From Phytohalomonas tamaricis (GTDB lineage Bacteria; Pseudomonadota; Gammaproteobacteria; Pseudomonadales; Halomonadaceae), in assembly GCF_003012345.1 (NCBI RefSeq), contig NZ_PVRV01000019.1:682001-746000 (forward strand): a stretch of DNA of 64,000 nt, given 5' to 3'. This document shows, in pieces, positions 37,004 through 45,934 of this stretch. Both the position numbers and the translations under genes were made by a program. The notes beneath the pieces were generated by a model, which worked only from the letters and a program-made list of their open reading frames with translations, was not told where the DNA came from and did not search any database. Position 1 is the stretch's first letter. Every line of letters begins with the position of its first letter.

Positions 37004-38163
37004 TCGTGGCTGGATGGAGTATGGCTGGATGCGGTCTGGGCAGGCAGTGAAGCCCAGAAGCGGCCCGTAGGGGTTAACGGAGTCGTTGTGCTCAGTAACG
37101 CTTTAAATGTTTCTTCGGGCTGGAGGTCGCTGAAAAGGTCGGGATGAAGCCATTTTGCGATTTGCTCAAGTGCGACTATGGCGAAGGGGCCCTGATGAAA
37201 ACCGTGCCATAGCGCATAAAAATGGCCTTGTTTTACCGCGTCCAACTGTGACCATCCCGGCAATAATGACGTCAGCGCGTGTAGATCAGTTTCAATCTCT
37301 TGTTCATCGACGTCGATGCCGGCTCGGATACCGCCGCCGGCTGACCACAGCCCGGCGGTATTGATAATCGTGTCTGGCGCATGAGAGAGCACCCATTCCG
37401 TACTGAGCGTGACGTTCTGGGCCGACACCAGAGATGCCGCCGCGTTGTGCCCGCCTGCACGCGCCACCAGGTCAGCAAGTCCGGTCGACAGATTGGTACG
37501 GCAGCAGTCAATTTTCAGGCCCGGTGCCACATTGATCAGCACGTCAGGGCGGTCCGAAACCGTGGCCAGCCGTTGATCGATAAGGGCAAGGTGACGTCCG
37601 ATCAGATCAACGGCGCTATCGGCCTGAGCTTCGACGTCCAGCGCCCGGCCAAGCAGCATTAGGCTTGCCGGGGTGTTTTCTAACGGATGCTGGTTAAAGT
37701 CGATGAAAAGATAAGGAATGCCCAACGAATTGAGCGTGGTCGCCAGTGAGGAGTTCTCTACCGATGAAAGGCTCGTTAGGTCAAATAGCACCAGATCGGG
37801 AGCCAACGAGATCAAAGCCTCGTTGTTGATGCCGGAGGCTGTCGTTTGGCTCAGGGCGGGAAGTTTCTCCAATTCAGGCCACTGGCGCGTGAAGAGCTGC
37901 GTTGCCGCCGGGTCGTAGACATCGAGTGGATATGCCCAGCCGGCCAGGCGCTTAACGGGATCTCGAAGCAGTATCGCCAAGGTATATAGCTGGCGAGGCT
38001 GGGTCAGAAAAACACGTGTCGGGCGGTGTTTGAGGGTGACGTGGCGGCCTGTAATGTCCGTGACAGTCCGTGGGTAACCCTCTTCATGCAGCGCATCGGC
38101 TTTACACATGGGAAGCGCGAGGATGCCGAATACCAATATCCCTATCCCGATCAGTGCGCGCAT
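37000..38163 (-). CDS. Periplasmic iron-siderophore binding protein (FecB/TroA-like)
   Basis: A 387-aa protein with a signal peptide (IGIGILVFGILALPMCKADA). The class III periplasmic binding fold is shown by YPRTVTDITGRHVTLKHRPTRVFL, LISLAPDLVLFDLTSL and YALWHGFHQGPFAIVALEQIAKWL. It would deliver an iron complex or a similar chelate to an inner membrane ABC transporter, but no permease or ATPase gene lies alongside. It is the first gene of the two-gene operon with the TonB receptor. Confidence 0.85.
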   Translation of the reverse strand: MRALIGIGILVFGILALPMCKADALHEEGYPRTVTDITGRHVTLKHRPTRVFLTQPRQLYTLAILLRDPVKRLAGWAYPLDVYDPAATQLFTRQWPELEKLPALSQTTASGINNEALISLAPDLVLFDLTSLSSVENSSLATTLNSLGIPYLFIDFNQHPLENTPASLMLLGRALDVEAQADSAVDLIGRHLALIDQRLATVSDRPDVLINVAPGLKIDCCRTNLSTGLADLVARAGGHNAAASLVSAQNVTLSTEWVLSHAPDTIINTAGLWSAGGGIRAGIDVDEQEIETDLHALTSLLPGWSQLDAVKQGHFYALWHGFHQGPFAIVALEQIAKWLHPDLFSDLQPEETFKALLSTTTPLTPTGRFWASLPAQTASSHTPSSHD

Positions 38164-38603
38164 AGCGATGATCCTTGTTTATTTTTTTAGCGTAGCGGCA
38201 AATCGATATGCGTCTGAGACCCCATTAGCAGGGCCGAGACGCCTGACGGCGAAACCACGATGTCATGGTGTATCGAGAGTCATGTCACGGTGAGGCTGCC
38301 TCAATGCGCTTAGTGTTAACAATACTCTAGTGCAGATGATAATAAATATCATTATTAGGTTAAGCGAAGCATAACCGTCCCGTCAACTGCGTGTTATCCA
38401 GGCCATTGAGTGGCTGATCTCTGGAACTCACGCTGTAACGTGACAGAAATGCTTAGGTAAAAATCAAAGCGAATTTGCAGGAATGACGGGGTGGCCTGGC
38501 GTGGGGATATCGGCAGAGGAAAATCGGCTGTGTGCCATAGCGCGCTTATGCGGCAGTACCTTCTTTCAGGTGAAGGTAGCGAGGCAGATGAAGGTAGTGA
38601 GGA
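38164..38603. other. Promoter region of the siderophore operon
   Basis: A 440-base gap without a gene. It holds the Fur-like box at 38338-38356 and, at its right end, short tandem repeats that touch the Crp/Fnr gene. Nothing else recognised. Confidence 0.6.
38338..38356. promoter_or_regulatory. Probable Fur box of the siderophore operon
   Basis: GATAATAAATATCATTATT matches 15 of 19 positions of the Fur consensus and lies about 175 bases before the binding-protein start codon, in the only promoter-sized gap of the operon. Confidence 0.7.
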
Positions 38604-38636
38604 TCAAACTTCCAGATGAAGGTAGTGAGGATCAAA
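38568..38636. repeat. 28-bp-period tandem repeat at the 3' end of the Crp/Fnr gene
   Basis: A 24-base unit beginning CAGATGAAGGTAGTGAGG and ending ATCAAA occurs at 38585-38608 and again at 38613-38636. A third, partial and diverged copy lies at about 38568-38584. Read on the minus strand the unit encodes the FDPHYLHL end of the regulator, so the C-terminus has been duplicated past its stop. Confidence 0.85.
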
Positions 38637-39335
38637 ATCACCCGCCTTCTTCAACTTTTCCCAATCGGGAATGATTACCTGCTTTTTCTGGGTCTGGATC
38701 AAGCCATCAGCACGAAGCGCCTGGAGAATCCGGTTCATGTGGATCGGGCTGGTGCCAATCGTGTTCGCCAGCTCAATCTGGGTCATCGGCAGGTCAAAGG
38801 TATCATTCTCAACAAGCCCCACCACCTTCAGGCGTATCAGAATCTCGCAGAAAAGATGGGCTGTCCGAGCGTAGGCCGTGCGCTGCCCGATGCTAAGCAG
38901 CCACTCCCGAAAGATCGCGGCGTCCACCAGCGTTTCACGCCAGAAGGCGGCGGTGATGCGAGGGTAGCGCTCGCACACATTGCGCAACGCTTCATGCTGA
39001 ATGAACCCGACCGTGCAGGGGCTGATCGCGGCAATGCTGTTGTCCATAACCTTCAGATGCAGACTTTGCAGGTCGGGGATATCACCGGGCACATTCAAGG
39101 CCATGATCTGGCGCTTGCCCTCGGAGGTTAGCTTGTAGACGCAGGTGAAGCCCTCTAGGATCAAGCAGCACCGGGAAGGGCGGTCGCCGAGGCGCACGAT
39201 GTCCTGACCGGCCTCGAGGGTTTTGACCTGTACGGGCAAGTCCTGAAGCGCCTGCTTCTCCTCCTCGGAGAGAGTGAAGATGCTTTCCAGACCGCGAATC
39301 ATCAGAGTATTGGGGGAGGTAGGGAAGGTAGACAT
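38604..39335 (-). CDS. Crp/Fnr family transcriptional regulator
   Basis: A 243-aa regulator. The N-terminal cyclic-nucleotide-type beta-roll spans about residues 20-140 (LEAGQDIVRLGDRPSRCCLILEG) and the C-terminal winged helix includes TQIELANTIGTSPIHMNRILQALRADGLI. It lacks the Fnr cysteine cluster at the N-terminus. The start at 39335 (MSTFPTSPNTLM) has GGAG upstream; the open frame extends 13 codons further. It shares a closely similar design with the regulator at 45935-46651. The last codons overlap a tandem repeat. Effector unknown. Confidence 0.88.
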   Translation of the reverse strand: MSTFPTSPNTLMIRGLESIFTLSEEEKQALQDLPVQVKTLEAGQDIVRLGDRPSRCCLILEGFTCVYKLTSEGKRQIMALNVPGDIPDLQSLHLKVMDNSIAAISPCTVGFIQHEALRNVCERYPRITAAFWRETLVDAAIFREWLLSIGQRTAYARTAHLFCEILIRLKVVGLVENDTFDLPMTQIELANTIGTSPIHMNRILQALRADGLIQTQKKQVIIPDWEKLKKAGDFDPHYLHLEV

Positions 39336-39755
39336 GCTTTGCACTCCGTGTCTGAGACAGGAATGTAGCCCCACGCCACAGTGTCTCTGCTCGTTTGATT
39401 TGTATAACTTCTCTATTTCAGGCGTTGAGTATGATGCACATCCGGATATACAACCAAACGGCTAACGTATACCGAAGATACACCGGCTCAGCGCTATTCA
39501 AGGGGCCCGGCAGATCGCACCGTTGAAAGGCGAAATCCAATCGAACTGGTCTCCGGCGAGCCTCTGGTATTAAGTAAGGACATAAACGAAGACAACGTTC
39601 AATGGCCTACGCCAACACAGCGTGTAACGCCACGACGCGCCACCCTCGCTGCACTGACCGCCGAAGGCCAATATTCCCTTGCCGTATCCTTCCATCACGT
39701 CCCCTCGGCGTCATACATTGCTCGTGGGTACGCGACGAACAAGGAACAGGATGCC
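39336..39755. other. Gap between the Crp/Fnr gene and the truncated PEP-mutase-family gene
   Basis: No recognised gene. The frame of the downstream gene stays open leftward to about 39435 without a usable start codon (it reads through NPIELVSGEPLVLSKDIN), which is unexplained and may be chance. Confidence 0.4.
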
Positions 39756-39965
39756 ATGACAACGTTGGATAATCTATTTCACGACCTGCATCGGGAGGGA
39801 TTGCTGGTACTGCCCAACGTGGTCAACGCAGGCGAAGCCCGCCTTGTCGAGGAGATTAGAGAGAGCTTGTTAGAAAATGTCAGTTTCTTAGTGATATCTG
39901 ATCGCTATGGTAGGACAAATTTTTTAAGGAGTTATCTTTTGCAATATTGGGATAGGCTACCTTAA
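39756..39965 (+). pseudogene. Truncated isocitrate lyase/PEP-mutase family gene
   Basis: The first ~34 residues (MTTLDNLFHDLHREGLLVLPNVVNAGEARLVEEI) match the usual start of PEP-mutase/isocitrate-lyase family proteins (LHxxGLLVLPNVWDAGSARL). After about 39860 the family sequence stops, the base composition becomes AT-rich, and the frame runs 35 unrelated codons to a stop. The rest of the ~250-residue barrel is not found downstream. A good AAGGAACAGG ribosome site remains. It was probably broken by insertion or recombination at this point. Confidence 0.65.
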
Positions 39966-40620
39966 AGGGTTGGTTATTTTTATTTTGGAAGAATAATAAA
40001 TGAGGGGAATAAGTCATTTATCCGAGTTGAGGAAGTGACTTAAAAAATATTAGAGATAGAGTTTTGTTTTGTTAGGTTTTAGTGTGGTTTGTTAGTAATG
40101 GTAAGGCATGATTAGTGATATTAATGCTGCTGGTAGTGAAAGCTTTTTAATTTAGCTGTCTATATTTTCCTTGAATGAGCTATTTGTTAAGCTTGTCTAA
40201 TGAAATTATGGCTATTTGAAAAGGAAGGATGAAGAATGATTGTCGGCGAATATCTTAATTCATCTAATAGACATAAATATTTAAAATATTGTCAGTTATT
40301 AAGCCATAAAATTAAATGCATCCTTTGTATCCGTTATTCCTTCCTTACTGCTTCCCAGTCCTAGTGTTTACCACCTTTATACCCCTAAGTATTTAGTCAC
40401 GCTTCAATTAATCAACAAGCCTCTGAACGTAATACTTAGTTAAAAGTCAGCATGCTACTTTTTAAAAGGTATTTATTTAGATATTGTTAATAATGAGACT
40501 TTAGTCGGTTGTTTTTATTCAAAACCATCAATAAATATGCTGATTTAACCTTTGTCTTCTCATGGATTTGACGCCTTCCTTCCATAAGATAACTATAGCG
40601 GGACAAGAAAAAACGGGCAG
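39860..40620. other. AT-rich tract of foreign character
   Basis: About 760 bases much richer in A+T than the surroundings, similar in feel to the DRT3 island. It contains no long frame. The left edge cuts the PEP-mutase-family gene. Apart from the 42-codon frame at 40236 I see nothing definite. Confidence 0.6.
40236..40364 (+). CDS. Possible 42-aa peptide in the AT-rich tract
   Basis: The frame MIVGEYLNSSNRHKYLKYCQ... has AAGGAAGG about seven bases upstream. No family recognised; AT-rich DNA produces such patterns by chance. Confidence 0.2.
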   Translation: MIVGEYLNSSNRHKYLKYCQLLSHKIKCILCIRYSFLTASQS

Positions 40621-40722
40621 GAAACGGAATGAGCGCCATTTAATTAAATATGGTGTGGGCAACCTGCCGCGCGCGCTAAGAAAGCGCTGAGCACTACGCT
40701 GATCGTGTTGATGCGCCACACT

Positions 40723-40751
40723 AAAACGCCCCGCATATCGCGGGGCGTTTT
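40723..40751. terminator. Strong bidirectional terminator
   Basis: AAAACGCCCCGC pairs with GCGGGGCGTTTT (12 bp) around a 5-base loop. On the minus strand it ends the 40776-41108 gene. Confidence 0.9.
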
Positions 40752-40775
40752 AACGCGTAATGTACACGGCAAAGG

Positions 40776-41108
40776 TTATTGATTGCCGATATCACCGCCG
40801 CCACTGTCAATGCTGGTGACAAGCTCGTCGTAGCGCACCTCACCTGGCGTCATCATCGCCGCCTGTAGCCGCGTCAATTTTTCTTCATTGAACTGACTGG
40901 TATGTACGTAGCGGCCACCAATGCCGCCCGGCACGGAAAGCACCGGCCGGCCTTCGGCGTCAAGATTGTCTTCCATGGCGCTTACCAATCCGATGACTTC
41001 GGCATCGCGTACCTCCCAACAGGCTACCGGATGCACCAGTGCGTTTCCTTGCGGCCCTTTCTGAATCAGATACCAGCCTGACGAAGCCGTTATCACTGAG
41101 TTCCCCAT
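40776..41108 (-). CDS. Hypothetical protein, 110 aa
   Basis: An intact frame starting MGNSVITASSGWYLIQKGPQG with GGAGAGCAA upstream of the ATG. The text GNALVHPVACWEVRDAEVIGLVSAMEDN looks like a small folded beta-rich domain; no signal peptide, membrane helix or catalytic motif is visible. The C-terminus (SIDSGGGDIGNQ) is Gly-rich. It is followed by a strong terminator, so it is likely a monocistronic gene. I do not recognise a family. Confidence 0.65.
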   Translation of the reverse strand: MGNSVITASSGWYLIQKGPQGNALVHPVACWEVRDAEVIGLVSAMEDNLDAEGRPVLSVPGGIGGRYVHTSQFNEEKLTRLQAAMMTPGEVRYDELVTSIDSGGGDIGNQ

Positions 41109-41269
41109 TGCTTGCTCTCCTGTGGTTCAGCGTTCATGAATTATCTTCGTCTAAGCGTGGTCGCAATCGTGGCTTCCGTCCACTGAGCGCTCAGCGCGCC
41201 ATAGCTGCGTTTAGGGGAACTGCTAGCGGGAAGGGCTGTGCTGGGCAGCGGCCCAGCACAGCATGACGA

Positions 41270-43768
41270 TTACTTCGTCAGTTTTTCAGCAACGACTGGG
41301 TAGTTATCCCACACGCGCTGATCACTTAATGAGCGCACCAGTTTGACGTATTCGGCATGAGACCACGCCAGCGGTGTGGCGGAGTCGGTGCCTTCGCCCT
41401 TGGTGTAGCCGTGGCGCTCGTTGTTGCCAACGCCGTCCCATATCTGCTCCGGCAGCATGTAACCTTCGTTGGCGAACAGCTCCATGGCCTTGACGTAGGT
41501 GCTTTTGATCTGTTCCAGCTGCTCGGCGCTCAACTGCTCTTGCCCTGCGGGGAGCTGGGCCTTGGCCAGCGCCAGGGCGTAATGCCCGCGCTCACCGGTG
41601 AAGATCGGCCAAACCCGGCCGCGCAGGCCTGAGTTCATGACCGGCGATTCGGTCGCCGGATAGTTGATGCCGCTGGTCTCGCTTTCGCCGTAGCCATCGT
41701 TGCCGTAGCGCCGCCAGCCGGGGAATTCACCTTCGACGCCCGGGTAGGTGAAGGTGTACTTGACCTGCAGGTTCTCGGGTAGCGTCTGACTGTCGAGTTC
41801 TTCAAGGCTATCGGTGATATGGGCATCGGTGGCGGGGCGGACGCCGTAACGCACCAGCTCCAGATAGCCGGCGTCGAGGATCTTGTCCTCGGCCATGCCG
41901 GGGCGGCTGTTGTTGTCCTGCAGCTTCTCGCCATCGTTGGGGTTGTCGTTCTTGCTGATGCGCAGGTAGTAGTTGCCATCGCCGAACTCGCCACTGTCGG
42001 TAAAGGTGGTGGCTTCGACCCGGTCAGAGTAGCGCTTGGCGGTAATCAAAAAGCGTTGTGCCGCGTCATTGTCGTCTGCTTGCTGGGCAATCTCGGAGGC
42101 AGCGACTAGCCCGGCAATCACGGCGGCCGTGGTGGAAGGTGAGTAGCCTGGCTGTTCTTCCCAGCGCTCCTGCTGGGTCTGCGGCGGCTTGACCTCCCAA
42201 TTGTTCCAGTCGATATGTACCTGCCCCCCTTCGACCAGAAACTCCGCGGCCGGCTTGAGCATGTCGCGATACCAGCGCTCGATCTGCTCATCACTTAGCA
42301 CGCCTGCCTGCCAGAGCTTATAACCCAGCATGATCGGCATCGCGGTCTGGTCAAGCTGTACGCCGACCCATTCGATCTGCCCGTCTACATGGGTTTTCTG
42401 CAAGAACCAGCCGGTGGCGCCGGTAGCGGTGGTATCTTCCTCGTTCTCGTCACCCTGCTTTTGTTCATGAATGTAGGCGGAGGTGTCGGCCTGCATGGTC
42501 GGGGTGTCTTCCGTGACCTGCACTTTCTTGAGGTATTCAAAGGCGACCTTGGGCGTCTGTTGGTCACCGAGGGCGAGCAGCGCCATCGCACATTGATAGA
42601 AGTCACGCGGCCATACGGCTTTGTAGCCAGTGGTGCCTTCCTCTGCCGGTACGGTTTCCCCCCAGGGATTGGATAACGACGCGATCAGGGCGCCGGTATT
42701 GCTCTTGTCTTCCTGCGCCTTGAGCACCATGGCGCTGACGTTGAGCAGCTTGCCGCCGTCCGTTGTCTCGGTACGCATGTCCGGCAGGTGGGAAAGGGAG
42801 GCGAGATAATCCTGCCAGCCTATCGCATCGCCTTCGCCGTTATAGTCGGCCAGCACCTGGTCATAGCCGCGCTTGAGCGTGGCATCGGCGGCCTGATCGG
42901 CGGCGCGGCGGTCCTTGCCGAAACCGAGGACCAGATCGAGCGTGGTGGTGTTGCCCCTCTTGGGCAGGCGCGCCAGCATGGCGACGTTACCCGGTGTGTC
43001 GCCGGTGGTCAGGTAACGATGATCGAGCTGACCGTCATCGCGCAGATCGCTCAGGCCATCGGAGGTGCCTACAAAGCCGACGGTGGGAACTTCCAGCGCG
43101 CGGTTGGCCTTGACCACCAGTGTAGTGCCCTTCTCTTGAGCGTAGAGCGCCTGCTGTTCGGTGAAGGCGCTATCCCCGCTGCCGCTGTTGTCGATGGCGG
43201 GGTCAACGTACACGTAGGGGTAAATGTCGGGTTCGTCACTACGGAAGATGACCCGTATCATCAAGGCGTTTGAGTCGGGGTCCGTGAAGATATGCTTCTC
43301 GATCTCGTAACGCCCCTCCTTGTCACGATTGATAATCCGGTAGGCGAGGGAGTTGGGTCGGCCCTCGTCGTCCACCGAGAGATAGCTGATCTCGCTTTCG
43401 GTATCCTTTTGCTCGACATCCACGAAGTCCGGGCCCTGGATAACCAGCTGCAGTTGCCTGAGCTGGGCTTCATGAATCAGGCCGAACATGGTTTCAGTCA
43501 GGATGCCGTTAGCGAGAGAAAACCATACCTTCGAGACGGCGCCGGTAGCTGCATCAGACGAGAAGTGCCCGTTTTTGTACTGCTCATAGGACGTGCCGAT
43601 GCCAGTCTTGCCGGAATAGGACCAGAACGGCGCATCACCCGGTGCGCCGGGGGCGACCTGAGCGTTGCTTTCGGCCTGGGAAGAAGGCGTCGCGGCGGCA
43701 TGGGCGGGCATGAGCGGAGCCGCCATGAGCGTGGCGATCGTCAGTGTCAGTAGACGTTTTTGGAACAT
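41270..43768 (-). CDS. Secreted GH15 glucoamylase-like enzyme (glucan 1,4-alpha-glucosidase)
   Basis: An 832-aa exported glycoside hydrolase. A signal peptide (LLTLTIATLMAAPLMPAHA) is followed by a glucodextranase-type N-terminal beta domain (APGAPGDAPFWSYSGKTGIGTSYEQY) and the GH15 alpha/alpha barrel. The barrel shows YKAVWPRDFYQCAMALLALGD and late GLRGRVWPIFTGERGHYALALA with catalytic acids. It should release glucose from alpha-glucans outside the cytoplasm, which would feed the periplasmic PQQ sugar dehydrogenases in this window. It lies alone between the hypothetical gene and the Tat-exported SDR. Confidence 0.9.
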   Translation of the reverse strand: MFQKRLLTLTIATLMAAPLMPAHAAATPSSQAESNAQVAPGAPGDAPFWSYSGKTGIGTSYEQYKNGHFSSDAATGAVSKVWFSLANGILTETMFGLIHEAQLRQLQLVIQGPDFVDVEQKDTESEISYLSVDDEGRPNSLAYRIINRDKEGRYEIEKHIFTDPDSNALMIRVIFRSDEPDIYPYVYVDPAIDNSGSGDSAFTEQQALYAQEKGTTLVVKANRALEVPTVGFVGTSDGLSDLRDDGQLDHRYLTTGDTPGNVAMLARLPKRGNTTTLDLVLGFGKDRRAADQAADATLKRGYDQVLADYNGEGDAIGWQDYLASLSHLPDMRTETTDGGKLLNVSAMVLKAQEDKSNTGALIASLSNPWGETVPAEEGTTGYKAVWPRDFYQCAMALLALGDQQTPKVAFEYLKKVQVTEDTPTMQADTSAYIHEQKQGDENEEDTTATGATGWFLQKTHVDGQIEWVGVQLDQTAMPIMLGYKLWQAGVLSDEQIERWYRDMLKPAAEFLVEGGQVHIDWNNWEVKPPQTQQERWEEQPGYSPSTTAAVIAGLVAASEIAQQADDNDAAQRFLITAKRYSDRVEATTFTDSGEFGDGNYYLRISKNDNPNDGEKLQDNNSRPGMAEDKILDAGYLELVRYGVRPATDAHITDSLEELDSQTLPENLQVKYTFTYPGVEGEFPGWRRYGNDGYGESETSGINYPATESPVMNSGLRGRVWPIFTGERGHYALALAKAQLPAGQEQLSAEQLEQIKSTYVKAMELFANEGYMLPEQIWDGVGNNERHGYTKGEGTDSATPLAWSHAEYVKLVRSLSDQRVWDNYPVVAEKLTK

Positions 43769-43975
43769 GGAATATAGGAGCCTTCCGTGGTGTCGTAACG
43801 ATAATAGCGCTTGGCACGTGCCGCGTCGGATAGGCGCGTATGGCAGCTATCCATAGGGCTTCGTTACGCTAGGGCAGGCGAAACGCGCTTTCAATTGGAC
43901 CATGAGCGAATGGTGATATAGGCATCGGCATGTCTGGCAGGGCGGCGTTTTTATGCTGTCACAAACAAGAAAAAA

Positions 43976-43994
43976 GGCCGCGCATTGCGCGGCC
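43976..43994 (-). terminator. Terminator of the Tat-exported SDR gene
   Basis: GGCCGCGC/GCGCGGCC stem with a 3-base loop; on the minus strand it is followed by a run of T (AAAAAA on the plus strand). Confidence 0.8.
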
Positions 43995-44022
43995 TCTGTT
44001 CAGATCTTCGAGCGTTGAGTGC

Positions 44023-45036
44023 CTAAAGCGGCGCGGTGCCGCCGGTGGCGCCGTATAGCTCGCCGGTGACATAGCTCGACTCTGCCGAGGCGAGCTGTAC
44101 GTAGACCGTAGCGAGTTCCGCCGGCTGGCCGGGGCGCTTCATCGGCGTGCTGGAACCGAAGCTCTTGAGCTTGTCCGGCGAGGCGTTGCTGCACACCTGC
44201 AGAGGCGTCCAGAACGGCCCGGGGGCTACGGCATTGACGCGGATGCCGCGGTCGATCATCTGCTTGGCCAAGCCTTTGCTGAAGTTCGCTATGCCGGCCT
44301 TGGTCATGGCGTAGTCGAGCAGGCTTTCCGAGGGTCGCCAAGCGTTGACCGAGGCGGTGTTGATGATCGCTGAGCCCGGCGGCATATGCGGGATGGCAGC
44401 CTTGCTGATCCAGAACATGGCGTAAAGATTGGTCTTCAGCGTCCAATCAAAATACTCGGTAGTGATGTCGAGGATCGAGTCGTGACCGTACTGACGGGCG
44501 GCGTTGTTGACGAGGATATCGAGGCCGCCGAGCTGGTTGACTGCCTGGTTGACGAGCCGATTACAAAATTCTTCGTCACGGATATCACCCGGAATAGCGA
44601 CTGCGTTGCGTCCGGCCTGGCGAATCAGTTCGACGACTTCCTGAGCGTCGGGCTCTTCCTCGGGCAGGTAGTTGATCGCCACGTCGGCCCCTTCCCGTGC
44701 ATAGGCGATCGCCGCCGCACGGCCGATGCCTGAGTCACCACCGGTGATCAGCGCCTTGCGCCCAGCAAGACGATTGCTGCCGCGATAACTTTCTTCACCG
44801 TGGTCAGGGGGAGGATTCATCTTGCTGGCCAGTGCAGGCCATGGCTGCGACTGGTTCTCGAACGGTGGCTTCTTGTAACGCTCTTGAGGGTTGACCAGCG
44901 GTACCGGCGCTGCGGCCGGCGTCGTGCCCTTGGCACCCGATTGTGCAAATGCCGGCGCGGCAGCAGCGGCGGCCAACGTCAATCCGGCACTCTTGATGAT
45001 CCTGCGGCGTGAGGCATTCGGCTCGTTCGAATCCAT
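44023..45036 (-). CDS. Tat-exported short-chain dehydrogenase (YghA-like)
   Basis: A 337-aa SDR with an N-terminal twin-arginine signal (SRRRIIKSAGLTLAAAAAAPAFA). The SDR core has ALITGGDSGIGRAAAIAYAREGADVAI, NNAARQYGH and YAMTKAGIANFSKGLAKQ. Family relatives (YghA/YhdF) are general-stress SDRs acting on aldehydes; a Tat leader with a Rossmann enzyme suggests export in the folded, cofactor-bound state. GGAGGAG precedes the ATG at 45036; an in-frame start 34 codons upstream would bury the signal. A repeat at 45093 lies about 60 bases upstream. Confidence 0.88.
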   Translation of the reverse strand: MDSNEPNASRRRIIKSAGLTLAAAAAAPAFAQSGAKGTTPAAAPVPLVNPQERYKKPPFENQSQPWPALASKMNPPPDHGEESYRGSNRLAGRKALITGGDSGIGRAAAIAYAREGADVAINYLPEEEPDAQEVVELIRQAGRNAVAIPGDIRDEEFCNRLVNQAVNQLGGLDILVNNAARQYGHDSILDITTEYFDWTLKTNLYAMFWISKAAIPHMPPGSAIINTASVNAWRPSESLLDYAMTKAGIANFSKGLAKQMIDRGIRVNAVAPGPFWTPLQVCSNASPDKLKSFGSSTPMKRPGQPAELATVYVQLASAESSYVTGELYGATGGTAPL

Positions 45037-45451
45037 GTGGCTCTCCTCCCTGAGGGTAAGCATTAATGGGTGACGCGGCGGGTGCCGACGTTGAAAAAGC
45101 CTAGACCGTTTTTTGCTAATTAACCCAGGAGAGGGCATAGAGGAAAGGGCCTCGGGACGGAGATAAACGCCGTGGCGCTACGCGTGCCCAGTCGTGAGGG
45201 TTTGGTAGTCCGTCGAGCGTTCTTCTATCTTTAAGGCATTGCCCTTGGCGTATCAGGACACGCTCGGGTGCGCCATCCCAAGGATTACACGCGACGTACC
45301 ATACGTCTTGCCGTAAGAAGCGCCATAATGAGTGGGCACACGCCGTGCTTATCACGCGCTTCGTTATCAAGGCGAGTAGACGGGCCTGGATAACATCACC
45401 CGTAATGAATAACGGCTATCAACTCATGTCTTAATAAAGGAATAACGTGAC
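45037..45451. other. Intergenic region between SDR and lipoprotein genes
   Basis: No gene recognised. It carries one copy of the AAAAGCCTAGACCGTTTTT repeat at 45095-45113 and presumably the divergent promoters. Confidence 0.5.
45093..45127. repeat. Dispersed repeat, copy 1 (AAAAGCCTAGACCGTTTTT core)
   Basis: A 19-base core (45095-45113) identical to 46696-46714, with partial similarity on the right (TAAT-AA-CCA). It lies about 60-90 bases upstream of the SDR start codon and could be a shared regulator or sigma factor site. Confidence 0.7.
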
Positions 45452-45799
45452 GTGAAGGTTCCTTTCGGTGTGATAGCAATAATCGTTCTTCTGCTATCAG
45501 GCTGCACCTCGCAACCACAGTCGCAATACAGTCAGAAGCTGATTGCCAACGAGCGTGACGTGGCGGCAGAGCAGGCAGAGAAGGAAGACGACGATTCAGC
45601 AGGGGTCAGAACGTTTAGCCGTACCTGTCACGCTGCCAATTCCTACACCCGGGCGGAGCGGTGGTTTACGTATGTCGCCATGGGGCTCGCCGATTTTTTC
45701 GTGCCCTCCTATAACGGCAATGATAGCGATCTACCGGAGCCGATTGGAGATAACTGGGACAATAATCCATTAAAGCCTGATATTGTTTGCGAGGATTGA
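45452..45799 (+). CDS. Small lipoprotein
   Basis: A 115-aa protein with a lipoprotein signal (VIAIIVLLLSGC, lipobox LLSGC at about residues 14-18). The mature part is acidic (EKEDDDSAG) with three further cysteines or aromatic clusters and ends KPDIVCED. A GTG start follows AAAGGAATAAC. No known domain. Confidence 0.65.
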   Translation: MKVPFGVIAIIVLLLSGCTSQPQSQYSQKLIANERDVAAEQAEKEDDDSAGVRTFSRTCHAANSYTRAERWFTYVAMGLADFFVPSYNGNDSDLPEPIGDNWDNNPLKPDIVCED

Positions 45800-45934
45800 T
45801 CTGGCGTTTAGCCGGTTGCCTATCTGTTGCTGTGCCATTCTCCTCCTTCGGTTTTTCATTTGGAGTGCAACGTCCTAGCGGCACTTCGTCTATTCAATGA
45901 CAAGAGATACGCCTTGCACATTCAGGAGAGGTGA

